Source of the DNA: Myxococcus guangdongensis
GTDB taxonomy: Bacteria > Myxococcota > Myxococcia > Myxococcales > Myxococcaceae
Length of the DNA stretch: 64,000 bases
Assembly: GCF_024198255.1 (NCBI RefSeq)
Contig: NZ_JAJVKW010000020.1
Coordinates: 110,942 to 174,941 of the forward strand
Direction: 5' to 3'
Below are positions 1 through 9,066 of the stretch, in pieces (position 1 is the first letter of the stretch; every line of letters begins with the position of its first letter). The notes under the pieces were generated by a model, which saw nothing but the letters and a program-made list of their open reading frames with translations, did no database searches and was not told the DNA's origin. The translations under genes and the position numbers were made by a program.

Positions 1-2
1 TG

Positions 3-278
3 GATGCGCTGCGCTCCCTGGGAATGGAGGATGCCTTCTCCGACCGCGCGGACCTGTCTGGCATCACCCGCCAGGAGCAGCTGATGCTCAGTGGCGCGCA
101 ACATCAGGCCTTCGTCGCCGTGGACGAGGCGGGCACCGAGGCCGCTGCCGCGACCGCCATCGAGGGCGTGCCCGCGTCGCTTCCTCCCGAAGTCCACGTG
201 GACCGCCCGTTCGTGTTCGTCATTGAGGAGGTGGCGACGAAGAGCGTGCTCTTCCTGGGGCGGGTCGTGAGCCCCTGA
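3..278 (+). CDS. Serpin family protease inhibitor, C-terminal part (5' end outside window)
   Basis: This is the last 91 or so residues of a serpin; the frame is already open at the first codon shown. The reactive-loop hinge GTEAAAATA and the closing strand ending LFLGRVVSP are typical of the serpin C-terminus. Serpins trap serine or cysteine proteases by a suicide mechanism. Numbering the hinge Glu as P17 puts P1-P1' at Ala-Ser after Val-Pro, which would suit an elastase-like protease; that is inference from loop counting. An export signal cannot be judged because the N-terminus is missing. Confidence 0.9.
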   Translation, partial: DALRSLGMEDAFSDRADLSGITRQEQLMLSGAQHQAFVAVDEAGTEAAAATAIEGVPASLPPEVHVDRPFVFVIEEVATKSVLFLGRVVSP

Positions 279-397
279 TGCAACGAGGCGCACCGGCCCG
301 ACCCATCCGATGACACACGACGGGCTCCGGGATGAACCTCCGGAGCCCGCATCGGGACGGGTCTTCTCGCTCCAAAGCAGACTGCTTCAACAGCCAG

Positions 398-1975
398 CTA
401 GCGGACCTTCGCCAGTCGTATCCGCGTATCCGTACCCATGGTGATGATGGGCACCACGTGGTTGTAGATGCTGTGTGGGTCGGTATAGCTGTTCCTGTTG
501 CCGTCGTCCTCGTCATCCGTCTTGAGCACCCCCGTCGCGAGGGCGCGGCTGAAGTCAGCCGCGGCAAGGACTCCGTAGCTGAAGCCCAGTCGGGGCATCT
601 CGCTCATGGTGCTGCCGGTGGTGCCCGCCGCCAGGAACACACAGAACACGAGGCTGGTGTTCTTGTCCGCCGAGCTGGGTCTCCAATCGAAGTGGACGCG
701 GACGTAGTTGGCATTGCTCTTGTCCTCGTTGTCGAAGTATCGGGAGAAGCGGTACGACCCCGCGGGGCACGAGTCTCCCAGCATCAGCACCGCGTAGTGA
801 TTCTGGCGGATGCTGTCCTTCGACAGGGGCTTGAACTTCGCTGCGTCCACCCGACAGAACCGAAGCGTGGTGTTCCTGTCGCTGGTGATGCCACCCAGCC
901 AGCCACTGCTGGTGCTCTGGGACTTGTGATCATCGTCGTCCATGTGGACGACGAGGAGGTCGGACTGCTGCGGGCATGTCTGGGCCTCCGGGATGACGCC
1001 CACGAACTTCTCTGGCGGCGGGAACGTGTTCGGATGGCAATCTGGGAGCTCCTTGATCAACCACCGCTGACGCACGGGGTCCCAGACGAGCATGCGGGCG
1101 CACAGGAGGAGGCTGGTGTCCGCTTCCTGCTCGGCTTCCATCGTGAATTCGACGGCGCTGGACGTGGTGTCTCCCAACGTCCACCGGGTGCCGTTCGCGC
1201 TGGTGACGACCCACTGGTAGAGGTCCGCGCCCGAGCCCGCCTCGGCGCGCAGCAGCACGCCCGTCTCCGTCCTGGAGACGAGATCGATCTGGAGGCTGCC
1301 CCGGTTCACCACCGGCTGGGGCGCGGTGTCCGGGGCCTGGTTCGCAAGGACCTGCATCGGCAGGGGCAGCTGTGCGCCGTCGTCCAGGATCGTGGCGACC
1401 ACCTGTGTGGCGGCAAGGGGCTCATCGCACTTTCCTTCGCACGGCGTCTGCGGCCGGACGCCCAACAAGCGCTGCGGCTCCAGCGCGAGGACAGGGTGGA
1501 CCTCCACCTCGCTCCCCTCGAGGAACAACTCCGCCAGCGTTCCGGCCGGCAGCACGAGGACGAGCTGGTGCACGAGCGGCTTGGCGTCGTCGCCGGTCAT
1601 ATTGCTGGGGCGCAGCCGGTCCACGTCAGGGCCGAGCAGCTGACGGAGGACGTCGGTCAGGGCAACGCCTTCATCCACCTGGAGGGCGGTGCCTTCATCC
1701 GCATCCACCACCAACAGGTCCAAGCCATCCAAGGCCCCGGTGGACAGTGTCTCCTGCCAGAGGGCCTCGGAGGTCGGGAGCAGGGAAACGCCCTGTGAGT
1801 ATTGGTAGCGCGTGAGGAACCCCGCTTCCGCCTCCGCGTCCAGCGCACTCCATGCGCCGCTGGAGATGCGGACTGCTCGCCCCACGCCTCCCTCCTCCTG
1901 CGCGACCGCGGGACTTCCCGCCAGGAGGGCCAGGGTCATGAGCACCCGGCACAAGACATCCTTCTGCTTCCACAT
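398..1975 (-). CDS. Exported protein of unknown function (525 aa)
   Basis: I do not recognise this protein. It begins with a clear type I signal peptide (about residues 1-25, hydrophobic LMTLALLAGS then AVA before QEE), so it should be periplasmic or secreted. The middle has an acidic stretch and a Cys pair (CEGKC). The C-terminal half has repeated short beta-like segments with scattered Cys (TLRFCRVD, GDSCPAGSYRF, TSLVFCVF), which suggests a disulfide-bonded all-beta fold. It stands alone on the minus strand, with 262 bases separating it from the next gene upstream. Confidence 0.7.
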   Translation of the reverse strand: MWKQKDVLCRVLMTLALLAGSPAVAQEEGGVGRAVRISSGAWSALDAEAEAGFLTRYQYSQGVSLLPTSEALWQETLSTGALDGLDLLVVDADEGTALQVDEGVALTDVLRQLLGPDVDRLRPSNMTGDDAKPLVHQLVLVLPAGTLAELFLEGSEVEVHPVLALEPQRLLGVRPQTPCEGKCDEPLAATQVVATILDDGAQLPLPMQVLANQAPDTAPQPVVNRGSLQIDLVSRTETGVLLRAEAGSGADLYQWVVTSANGTRWTLGDTTSSAVEFTMEAEQEADTSLLLCARMLVWDPVRQRWLIKELPDCHPNTFPPPEKFVGVIPEAQTCPQQSDLLVVHMDDDDHKSQSTSSGWLGGITSDRNTTLRFCRVDAAKFKPLSKDSIRQNHYAVLMLGDSCPAGSYRFSRYFDNEDKSNANYVRVHFDWRPSSADKNTSLVFCVFLAAGTTGSTMSEMPRLGFSYGVLAAADFSRALATGVLKTDDEDDGNRNSYTDPHSIYNHVVPIITMGTDTRIRLAKVR

Positions 1976-2236
1976 GAGTCACCTGCCGTGTCTGGAGAAA
2001 GCTCCTCGCAGGCATAGGCAGAAGCGTCAGGAATGTAAATGTGTGGCAATTCCTGGGGCGGGCTTTCTCGAGGCGCGAGAGATTGGGTGTCTTTGCCTTG
2101 TGGCGAAGCAGGTCACGCCCTGGCTGTCTTGTAGCGTGACGCGCCACAGAGAGCGCAGGCACGACCGGCGACCGCGGGCCTTGCGGTGGCGACGCCGGTG
2201 CGTGCCCGGAAGCTCCTTGAAGCGCGGCGCGCAACG

Positions 2237-4291
2237 TCAGCAGCAGTTGCTCGGCTTCTGCGCGATGACGGCGATGAGGACGGCGATGTTGATGAGCAGC
2301 TGCGCCAGCACGACGGCCAGGTAGGCGCCTCCGGACGTGAAGAGGCCCACGACCATGAGGATGAGCGACGCGCAGTTGAGGGCGATGGAGACCCAGTTCC
2401 CCGTCAGCATGTCACCCACCACCTTGCCCAGCGTCCCCGCGACGTAGAGCGCCTTGATGACCTGGATGACGGTGCTGCCGCTGGTGGCGCCCTTGGCCGC
2501 CTCGCCGATGGCCTTGAGCAGGGGCGTGCTCTCCCCGACGACCTTGCTCAAGGCGGACACTGCCCGGCTCGCGGAGAAGCCCAGGCCCACGACCGTGAGG
2601 AGCAGGCACAGGGACGTCGCGGCGACCGAGACGACCCAGCCGATGCACTCCGTGTTGACGGTCAACTCCATCCGTCCGCACTCGACGGGGCCCTTGGCGG
2701 TGTGGTGGTAGAAGACATACGCGGCGCCCTCCACCTTGCCGGCGATGGCGCCCACCGGCATGCCTCCGGGGCCGTTGCCCTTCGACAGGCCGAGGTAGAG
2801 GTTGTTGCGGAACAGCGAACGCAGGCGGTCCTTCAGCGCCCCGGGGACCGACGCGAGCACCGGCTCGTACTCGGCGATGATGGCTTCGACCTGGTCGGGC
2901 GAGAGCGGGCTGTTCGCGGGATAGGGCACCTCCTCGCGGGACCAGCGGACCGCGGGTTCGAGCCGCGCGGACGGAGGCTCCACGGCCAGCTGGGTATAGG
3001 TGGTCCCTGGCGGAGGCGTGGACTCCGACGGAGGGGTGCTCACCGTGGCGGGGAAGGCCGTGTTGAGAAGCACTGGCGGATTCCCTGTCACCTGGTTGGT
3101 GAGCAGGATGCTGCTCCAGGCGTAGTACGCGACGCAGCCCTCCGCGTCCGCGGGGGATTGCGACATGTACTGCTGGACCTCGTTGGCGGAGATGGCGCGG
3201 GACCAGAGCGCGACCGCCTGGAGGGAGCCCTGGAGGTCGTTGTCGATGGACCCCGCGATGTCCGGCTTGTACGTCGCGCCGAACAGCCACACCGGGTTCG
3301 CGACCACCGGCAGGGTGCACGGGATGGTCAGATCATGCGTGCCGTCGAGGTAGATGAGGACCGTGGAGTTGCTGTACGTGGCCGCCAGGTGATGCCAGGA
3401 GCCCGGGGGCAATTGGATGCTGTTCCCCCAGCCGCTGGAGCCTCCCGCGGTATCCAGCTTGAGTTCCAGGTTGAAGCCTCCGCCATTCCACTGCACGCCC
3501 AGGGAGCAGCCGTAACCGGTGTCGCGGTCCCTGCATGAGAACAGGGTCCGGGACGTCGCCTGGAAGGGGGAGGGCGCGTCGAGGTTGAACCAGCCCTGCA
3601 CGCTGAAGGGGGCCCCGTCCGCCACCACGGTGAGCGCGTCGCGCGGCGAGGGTTGGACTCCGGTGTTGAGCAGGCGCAGCGCGGGGGCGACCATCACGAC
3701 CTGGGCGCCGCCCAAGAAGGTCGCCGCGTTGCGGTGGTTGCCGGAGACGTCGTTGCTCGAGCCGTCGACGAAGCTGTAACACGCGGCGAGGCTGATGCTC
3801 GGCGAGGGGATGTCCCACGTGGGGAACCGCTCGCCCTCGGGCAGCGCCGTGGACCAGAACGCGACGTTGATGAACTGCGCGTCCACCGTGCTGCCCAGGC
3901 TGAACAAGGTGTTGGTCGTGGTGAGTCCGCTGATGGAACCTTCGAGGACCGGTGTGCCATTGGCCCACAGGGTGTACGTGCCCTGGTGGGAGCCCTGGGA
4001 CTCGAAGATGAACAGGAGGTACTGCCACTGGTTCGGCAGCAGCTCGACCTCCGAGCGCAGCGGCGCGCTCATCCCCGGGAGCTCGAGCGTGGGGAAGAGG
4101 CCGTGCAGTCCGATGGCGCAGGACGCGCCGGCTTGCAGCAGGACCCCGTCGTAGGCGGGCGCGCGTGGGTTCAGCCAGAACCCGATGGAGTAGGAGCTGC
4201 TCCCGCTCAGGTCGATGGGGCTCGACGTGCCGAGTTCGATGCTCTGTCCAAAGTGAACGTCTGCGGCGCCATACTGGTAGGTGGGTCTCAT
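2237..4291 (-). CDS. Double LamG (concanavalin A-like) protein with hydrophobic C-terminal tail
   Basis: About 684 residues. Two laminin-G/concanavalin-like folds are visible. The first has SIGFWLNP and LPNQWQYLLF (about residues 5-195); the second has FSVQGWFNL and GSWHHLAATYSN (about 200-425). Such domains usually bind carbohydrate or cell surfaces. A Pro/Thr linker follows, then about 145 residues rich in Leu, Val and Ala with three or four membrane-length segments, ending Asn-Cys-Cys. There is no N-terminal signal peptide. The start is uncertain: the open frame extends 47 codons upstream, and I chose the Met just before the first LamG strand. A surface-binding protein with a membrane-inserting tail is my inference. 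Confidence 0.7.
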   Translation of the reverse strand: MRPTYQYGAADVHFGQSIELGTSSPIDLSGSSSYSIGFWLNPRAPAYDGVLLQAGASCAIGLHGLFPTLELPGMSAPLRSEVELLPNQWQYLLFIFESQGSHQGTYTLWANGTPVLEGSISGLTTTNTLFSLGSTVDAQFINVAFWSTALPEGERFPTWDIPSPSISLAACYSFVDGSSNDVSGNHRNAATFLGGAQVVMVAPALRLLNTGVQPSPRDALTVVADGAPFSVQGWFNLDAPSPFQATSRTLFSCRDRDTGYGCSLGVQWNGGGFNLELKLDTAGGSSGWGNSIQLPPGSWHHLAATYSNSTVLIYLDGTHDLTIPCTLPVVANPVWLFGATYKPDIAGSIDNDLQGSLQAVALWSRAISANEVQQYMSQSPADAEGCVAYYAWSSILLTNQVTGNPPVLLNTAFPATVSTPPSESTPPPGTTYTQLAVEPPSARLEPAVRWSREEVPYPANSPLSPDQVEAIIAEYEPVLASVPGALKDRLRSLFRNNLYLGLSKGNGPGGMPVGAIAGKVEGAAYVFYHHTAKGPVECGRMELTVNTECIGWVVSVAATSLCLLLTVVGLGFSASRAVSALSKVVGESTPLLKAIGEAAKGATSGSTVIQVIKALYVAGTLGKVVGDMLTGNWVSIALNCASLILMVVGLFTSGGAYLAVVLAQLLINIAVLIAVIAQKPSNCC

Positions 4292-4572
4292 GGGGCGCGG
4301 CGCACAGCAATTGGTGCGCCAGTCCGGTCCATTGAGGTTCACATCCGGTGAGGCCCGGGTTCGGGCGCGGGTGGATCCACCGGGTGCGTCCCAACGCAAC
4401 GCGGTTGCGTCACACTGGACCGCAATCCGCACGAGAGGGCGTCAGGTGGGTGGCTGCTCGTCGCTGGTGTTCGCCGAGCGCGAGTCCGTGTCGTGTCACG
4501 GAAATGCAGTGGCATGGGGCGCTGCATGCGTGGCTCTTCTGGGTGGGCTGTCGCGGCACGCCGTGCTCCGGC

Positions 4573-5097
4573 TCAGGTGAGTCGAGTGCGCAGCCGGCCT
4601 TCGTAATCACGCTTGCCGATCGGCACACCGCGTGAGCGGAGGATGTCGTAGGCCGTGACGGCGTGGAAATGGAAGTTCGGCAGGGAGAACGAGAGGATGA
4701 ACGTCTCCGACGTGAAGGCGAGCCTCCGCGGCCCGATCTGGAGGTCCAACTCCTTGCCCGCGCACCGGTCGATCTCATCGGGCGTGAACGCCTCCAGCGA
4801 GGCCTCCGCTCTGCCCATCATCGCCTGGAGGTCGGAGAACGGGACCGGTCCGACCAAGGGCGGCGGGGCGAACACCCCGGTTTTGAGGGCATCCACCCCC
4901 CACACGGAATGGTGCCATGTGGCTTCGACCTGAAAGTGGAAGGGCGCCATGTCGGCGAAGAGACGCGCGTTCACGAAGTCGTTCGGATCCGCGCCCGTCT
5001 CCGCGCAGTGCCTGGCCGCACGGTCGAGAAAGCCCGCGACGGCCCTCACTGTCTGCAAGAAGGTGGGCACGCTGAGCTCGTAGAGTGACATCGCCAT
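4573..5097 (-). CDS. DUF1993 (DinB-like four-helix) family protein
   Basis: A 174-residue protein of the DUF1993 family, related to the DinB/YfiT four-helix-bundle fold; the family has no firm function. Family-like segments are the N-terminal MSLYELSVPTFLQT, the central ATWHHSVWGVDALKTG and the C-terminal FHFHAVTAYDILRSRGV. The start is set by AGGGAGAA six bases before the ATG; the longer open frame has no better site. It is a monocistronic minus-strand gene whose start region faces the divergent DJ-1-like gene. Confidence 0.85.
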   Translation of the reverse strand: MAMSLYELSVPTFLQTVRAVAGFLDRAARHCAETGADPNDFVNARLFADMAPFHFQVEATWHHSVWGVDALKTGVFAPPPLVGPVPFSDLQAMMGRAEASLEAFTPDEIDRCAGKELDLQIGPRRLAFTSETFILSFSLPNFHFHAVTAYDILRSRGVPIGKRDYEGRLRTRLT

Positions 5098-5270
5098 GGG
5101 CTTCTCCCTGTACTTCGGCGCTCGTGATTCCGCTTTTTCAGCATGCGTCTGGACGACTACGGCAGCAAGCACCGGGCGTTGGACGCCGTCCGAGGTTTGG
5201 CGCGTTCGTTCAAGCCCGGGCGAGTGCTCCTCCCTATCCTGGTGATGAAGCTGTCACCAGGAGGGCTTGC

Positions 5271-6173
5271 ATGAATGTGTTTCGTGGGTCGCGCGCGGGG
5301 CTCGTGCTCGTCACGCTGATGAGCGTCGTGGGATGTTGGGGTTGTGCTTCATCTCCGACCCGGAGCGTGGTCTTCCCCGCCGAGCCACTCGCTCCGGCGG
5401 AGGTCCGCGCTCCGGGTGCTGTCTTGATGGTCCTCTCGGCGGCCTCCGAGCAGAAGCTCGCGGATGGGAGTGTTCGGCAGACGGGGGTCTTCCTGAACGA
5501 GTTCTACGAGCCCTACCAGGCGCTCGTTGAGGGGGGATACCAGGTCGTGCTCGCGACGCCCGGTGGACGTGTGCCTTCGTTCGACCCGGAGGGGATGAAT
5601 CCGAAGTATTGGAAGGAACACCCCGAGGCGCTCGATGCCGCCAAGGCGATGGTGTCGCGACTGGAGGCGCCGGTCTCCATCTCCGACGTCCGGGCCCGGG
5701 CGGAGGAGTTCCAGGCGCTCCTCGTGCCAGGAGGGCAGGGCGTGATGGTGGACCTGCTCCACGATGCGGATTTGCACGGGCTGCTGGTCGACTTCGGCGC
5801 AACGGGTCGGCCCGTGGGGCTGGTCTGCCATGCCCCGGCACTGCTCTCACGCTTGCCTCCGGGCGCGAGTCCCTTCGCGGGCCGACGCGTCACCTCGGTG
5901 TCGGGGTTCGAGGAGTGGTACATCGAGACCTTCGTCATGGGGGCTCGCGCGGAGGTTCGCGGGATTGGCGACCAGCTCGACGACGCGGGCTATCTCCACG
6001 AGACGGCGTTTCCGGGCCGCTCGCGGGCCGTGCGCGATTGCAACCTGGTGACGAGCCAGAACCCGTTCTCCGGAACGGACTTCAATTCGAGCTTCCTGGC
6101 GGCGCTCGGTGATTGGCGCAACGGGGGCCGTTGTGCGCAAGAATCCGGCGGGGAGCAGAAAGCCACCCGCTGA
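5271..6173 (+). CDS. DJ-1/PfpI-family lipoprotein (type 1 glutamine amidotransferase-like)
   Basis: A 300-residue member of the DJ-1/PfpI superfamily, whose members include chaperones, glyoxalases and amidases. The nucleophile-elbow Cys is in LVCHAPALL, and the C-terminal block LVTSQNPFSGTDFNSSF is typical of the subfamily. The N-terminus is a lipoprotein signal (hydrophobic segment then GCASS), so the mature protein should be anchored in the cell envelope, which is unusual for this mostly cytoplasmic family. AGGAGG lies seven bases before the ATG and fixes the start. The AraC-type regulator gene follows 16 bases downstream. Confidence 0.88.
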   Translation: MNVFRGSRAGLVLVTLMSVVGCWGCASSPTRSVVFPAEPLAPAEVRAPGAVLMVLSAASEQKLADGSVRQTGVFLNEFYEPYQALVEGGYQVVLATPGGRVPSFDPEGMNPKYWKEHPEALDAAKAMVSRLEAPVSISDVRARAEEFQALLVPGGQGVMVDLLHDADLHGLLVDFGATGRPVGLVCHAPALLSRLPPGASPFAGRRVTSVSGFEEWYIETFVMGARAEVRGIGDQLDDAGYLHETAFPGRSRAVRDCNLVTSQNPFSGTDFNSSFLAALGDWRNGGRCAQESGGEQKATR

Positions 6174-6189
6174 CGAGGGCTCGCGGACC

Positions 6190-7239
6190 ATGGAGGACCA
6201 AGGCGTCATGACGAGCCCTGCCTTGCGCCGGGTGCTAGAGGCCACGGTGGCCCGCACCTACCCGGAGATCGCCACCGGTGGGCGTGACAAGGTCGCCATC
6301 CTCCAGGCCGTCCTCGACGCGCATGGCTGGCGCCCGGTGCTGGAGCTGGGGCTCACACTTCGGACCCTGTCCGCGCATCCCGTGCTGCGAGCGCTCGGAG
6401 CCGGAGCGACGCCCTGGCACACCATGGAGCGTTGGCAGACGCTCGAGCGCTTCCTGCATTCGCGCCATCGGACCCGGTTCCTCGCACGTGACGTGAGCCT
6501 CACGCGGATGACCCTCCAGCACGTGGCCATCGATGGGGGGCGGATTCGCGCGGTCAATGACCTGTTCATCTGGGGCGTGCTGATTGCAGTCCTGGAGTCG
6601 GCGGGCTTCACGGGGCTCACCGTGTCGCTCGCGTCGACGGAGGGTCGGTCCGCCGTCATCCATGGCGGGCGAGGACCCAAGGTGCTACCGGCGAAGACCG
6701 ACGTGGCGACCTTCACCTGGAAGAGCGGACGGCATGTTCCTGTCACGGAGCGCCAAGCTCCGGGCGAGGACTCGCGCGCTGTTCGGGACAGGCTCCAGCA
6801 GCTCATGCGCTTGGACCTGCTGCACCCTTGGACCCTGGAAGAGAGCGCACAGCGGCTCATCCTCTCCCGGCGAGGACTGCAGCGTGCCTTGCAGACCGAA
6901 GGGACGACGTTCTCCGCCACCCTGCAGCGCACGCGGGTCGAGGCCGCGCATGCGCTGCTCGGTGAGCCGGAGCTGACATTGACGGATGTGGCGTTCTGCA
7001 CGGGCTTCGCCGACCAGGCCCATTTCTCGCGCACGTTCCGCAAGTTCAATGAGGTTCCGCCGTCCGCGCTGAGGGGGCTCCTTCGAGAGCACTCGTCCGT
7101 CGCACCGTCGGTTCGGGTGTTATTTCAGCACGAGGGCAGTCTTCCTTTTAAATCAAGCAAAACAGGTGTACGCTCCCAGTCACTCGAGGAGTCGCCGCGC
7201 CTCTCCTGGCGTGGGTCATCGAGAGGGGGAAGACCATGA
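6190..7239 (+). CDS. AraC-family transcriptional regulator
   Basis: About 349 residues. The C-terminal third has the two helix-turn-helix units of AraC proteins (SAQRLILSRRGLQRAL and GFADQAHFSRTFRKF). The N-terminal 200 residues resemble the large ligand-binding half of AraC/OruR-type regulators, so it probably senses a small molecule. An alternative start is the Met six codons later, which has GGAGG 11 bases upstream. Its stop overlaps the next gene's start as ATGA at 7236-7239, which implies translational coupling to the lipoprotein gene. It lies just after the DJ-1-like gene and may regulate this cluster. Confidence 0.85.
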   Translation: MEDQGVMTSPALRRVLEATVARTYPEIATGGRDKVAILQAVLDAHGWRPVLELGLTLRTLSAHPVLRALGAGATPWHTMERWQTLERFLHSRHRTRFLARDVSLTRMTLQHVAIDGGRIRAVNDLFIWGVLIAVLESAGFTGLTVSLASTEGRSAVIHGGRGPKVLPAKTDVATFTWKSGRHVPVTERQAPGEDSRAVRDRLQQLMRLDLLHPWTLEESAQRLILSRRGLQRALQTEGTTFSATLQRTRVEAAHALLGEPELTLTDVAFCTGFADQAHFSRTFRKFNEVPPSALRGLLREHSSVAPSVRVLFQHEGSLPFKSSKTGVRSQSLEESPRLSWRGSSRGGRP

Positions 7240-7847
7240 ATCGGATGCTGCGTTCGGCGTCGCTGGCTGGGGTGTGCGTCGCGGTCCTGTCGGGCTGTGG
7301 CGGGATGGAGGAGCAGGTTCGAGATGAGCTGGAGTTGGGGCAGGTCGAGTCGGGCCTGACGCTCACGGGGTTCACCGTTTCACTGGGGACTCACGGAGGC
7401 ACGGGAGGGACGGCCGTCACCCTGGGGTGCCCGGCGGGTTACGTGGCCGTGGGTATCTTCGGGCGCGAGGCAGACAACATCGACCAACTGGGTCTCCGGT
7501 GTGCCTATCTGTATTCGACGGGAGCCCTCGGCGCGTCGGCCAACACGGGAACGGCGGGTGGCATGGGCGGCTCTTCCTTCGCGCTCAACTGCCCGCTGGG
7601 GCAGGCGGTGGTGGGCTTCCATGGGCGCGACGCGGCGCGTGTCGACGCGTTGGGGCTCTATTGCTCCACGCCCACGAACTGGCTCAGCACGAACTCGCCC
7701 CAGTACACCACCGTGGCCGTGGGTGGCACGGGTGGGATTGCCTTCGCGGATGCGCCCATCCGGAGTCATCTGGTGACGGCCATCCAGGCCCGCGCCGGGG
7801 CGAGGGTGGACCAGATTCGTGGCATCGTGTCCCTGGTCAACCCCTGA
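7236..7847 (+). CDS. Jacalin-like repeat lipoprotein
   Basis: A 203-residue lipoprotein; the signal ends in VLSGC followed by GG. The mature part carries repeats of the form GGTGG...CPAGYVAVGIFGREADNIDQLGLRC and a second similar unit with VGFHGRDAARVDALGL. These match the glycine-rich hairpins and the G-x-D-x-(I/L)-G turn of jacalin-type lectin folds, so carbohydrate binding at the cell surface is plausible. GGGGGAAG lies upstream of the ATG, inside the end of the AraC gene. Overlap with that gene (ATGA) suggests the two are co-expressed. Confidence 0.75.
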   Translation: MNRMLRSASLAGVCVAVLSGCGGMEEQVRDELELGQVESGLTLTGFTVSLGTHGGTGGTAVTLGCPAGYVAVGIFGREADNIDQLGLRCAYLYSTGALGASANTGTAGGMGGSSFALNCPLGQAVVGFHGRDAARVDALGLYCSTPTNWLSTNSPQYTTVAVGGTGGIAFADAPIRSHLVTAIQARAGARVDQIRGIVSLVNP

Positions 7848-7910
7848 CGTCGATGACCTGCGCCCGGCGGGCCTTGTCACGGGCTCGCCGGGGCGTGTCT
7901 GTTCGCGACG

Positions 7911-8312
7911 TCAGCCCTGGTCGCCGCGGAAGCCGATGGGCCCTTCGCCGTGATAGGTCATGGTCCCCGTGAGGGATTGACCGCCGTTGGGGGAGGTCAG
8001 GTCCAGGTTGATGACGTTCTGCCCCTGGCGCGAGCCGAGGACGAAGGTGCCGCCCGGATTCCACGGGGCGTTCGGCCCGCCCCACTGGTTCTCCACCATG
8101 TAGTTGTTCGGACTGGTGAGGTTGGCGCGGAAGCCGATGGGGCCCTCGCCATTGTACGTCATGGTCCCCGTCAGCGTCTTGCCTCCATCACTGGAGGAGA
8201 CCTTCATGGCGACGACGTTCTGCTTCTCACGACCACCGATCGTCCACGTGCCACCCGGATTCCAAGGGGCCGACGAGCCACCCCATTGGTTCTGCACCTT
8301 GTATGAAGACAT
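7911..8312 (-). CDS. Two-repeat OAA/MBHA-family mannan-binding lectin
   Basis: A 133-residue protein made of two near-identical repeats, each with VQNQWGG or VENQWGG, WNPGGT, a (K/G)QNV strand and GTMTYNGEGPIGFR. These are the hallmarks of the Oscillatoria agglutinin / myxobacterial hemagglutinin (MBHA) family of high-mannose-binding beta-barrels. MBHA of Myxococcus xanthus has four repeats and about 267 residues; this one has two, the size of the cyanobacterial OAA. There is no signal peptide, as in MBHA. AGGAG eight bases before the ATG sets the start; the open frame upstream has no support. Confidence 0.93.
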   Translation of the reverse strand: MSSYKVQNQWGGSSAPWNPGGTWTIGGREKQNVVAMKVSSSDGGKTLTGTMTYNGEGPIGFRANLTSPNNYMVENQWGGPNAPWNPGGTFVLGSRQGQNVINLDLTSPNGGQSLTGTMTYHGEGPIGFRGDQG

Positions 8313-8587
8313 ACCTGGCACTCCTGTGTTTGTGGGTTGAGGGCCCGAAGACAGGCTTTCATCCAACGTCAGTCCAAGTCGGCGGCGCCTGGAGCCGTCT
8401 CTGGGTGCGCGGAGGATAAACAGGTCGCATTTGGGGATGATGTGAAAATCACCAAGTGTGGATGGGTCATCACTGAGTATGCGATTGGGACTAGCCCTGC
8501 GGTACCGGGTCTCTGGGCGGAATGTGGCAGCTGCATCGAGGGCGTCAGTCGACAGGGGTCGGTGATGCGGGCTACGGCTCCTGCTCG

Positions 8588-9026
8588 ATGCGTCCTGACT
8601 CGAACCCCCGGTTGTCCGACAGGCAAAGACAAATATTGGTGGAGTCCGCGGAAGACCAGGTGACGTACAGTTTCGTCGCTTGGCCGTACACCCATGCGAC
8701 CGAGGGCCTTTCCGATGAGGAAGTCCGTACGCTCGCGCTGGGGGATCTGGAGAAGCTCATCCTGGCTGGGCTGATCATTCCCGGAGAGGGCAATGCGAAA
8801 GGGGGCGTGGACCCCTGGCCTGTCGACCCGCTGGAGGCATTCACGCGCATCAAGGCGGCCTGGCTGTCGCTGGGGCGGCTCCCGTCTCTCGTTGATGACG
8901 CCGTGCGATTCGTCGCGACCGCGCAGGGGCGTGAACTCGCGAACCGGCTGCGCGGAACGGGACATCCGCATCCCGGAGGACGAGTCGGTGGAACCTTGGA
9001 TGGACGCTCCCATCGGCCCGGCGTAG
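8588..9026 (+). pseudogene. Unknown cytoplasmic protein with a 3'-proximal frameshift
   Basis: The frame from 8588 reads like a real protein (MRPDSNPRLSDRQRQILV... to AQGRELANRLR) but then runs through unlikely Pro/Arg/Ser-rich sequence into menB. Dropping one G at 8954-8955 joins it to the next frame, which reads ERDIRIPEDESVEPWMDAPIGPA and stops at 9026, before menB. So the ancestral product was probably about 145 residues, with helical content and no signal. The single-base difference is either a genuine inactivating mutation or a sequencing error. I do not recognise the family. Confidence 0.5.
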
Positions 9027-9066
9027 GGTCCGCGCCGGTTCCACCCTTTCTCCCGAGTGAGCACCC

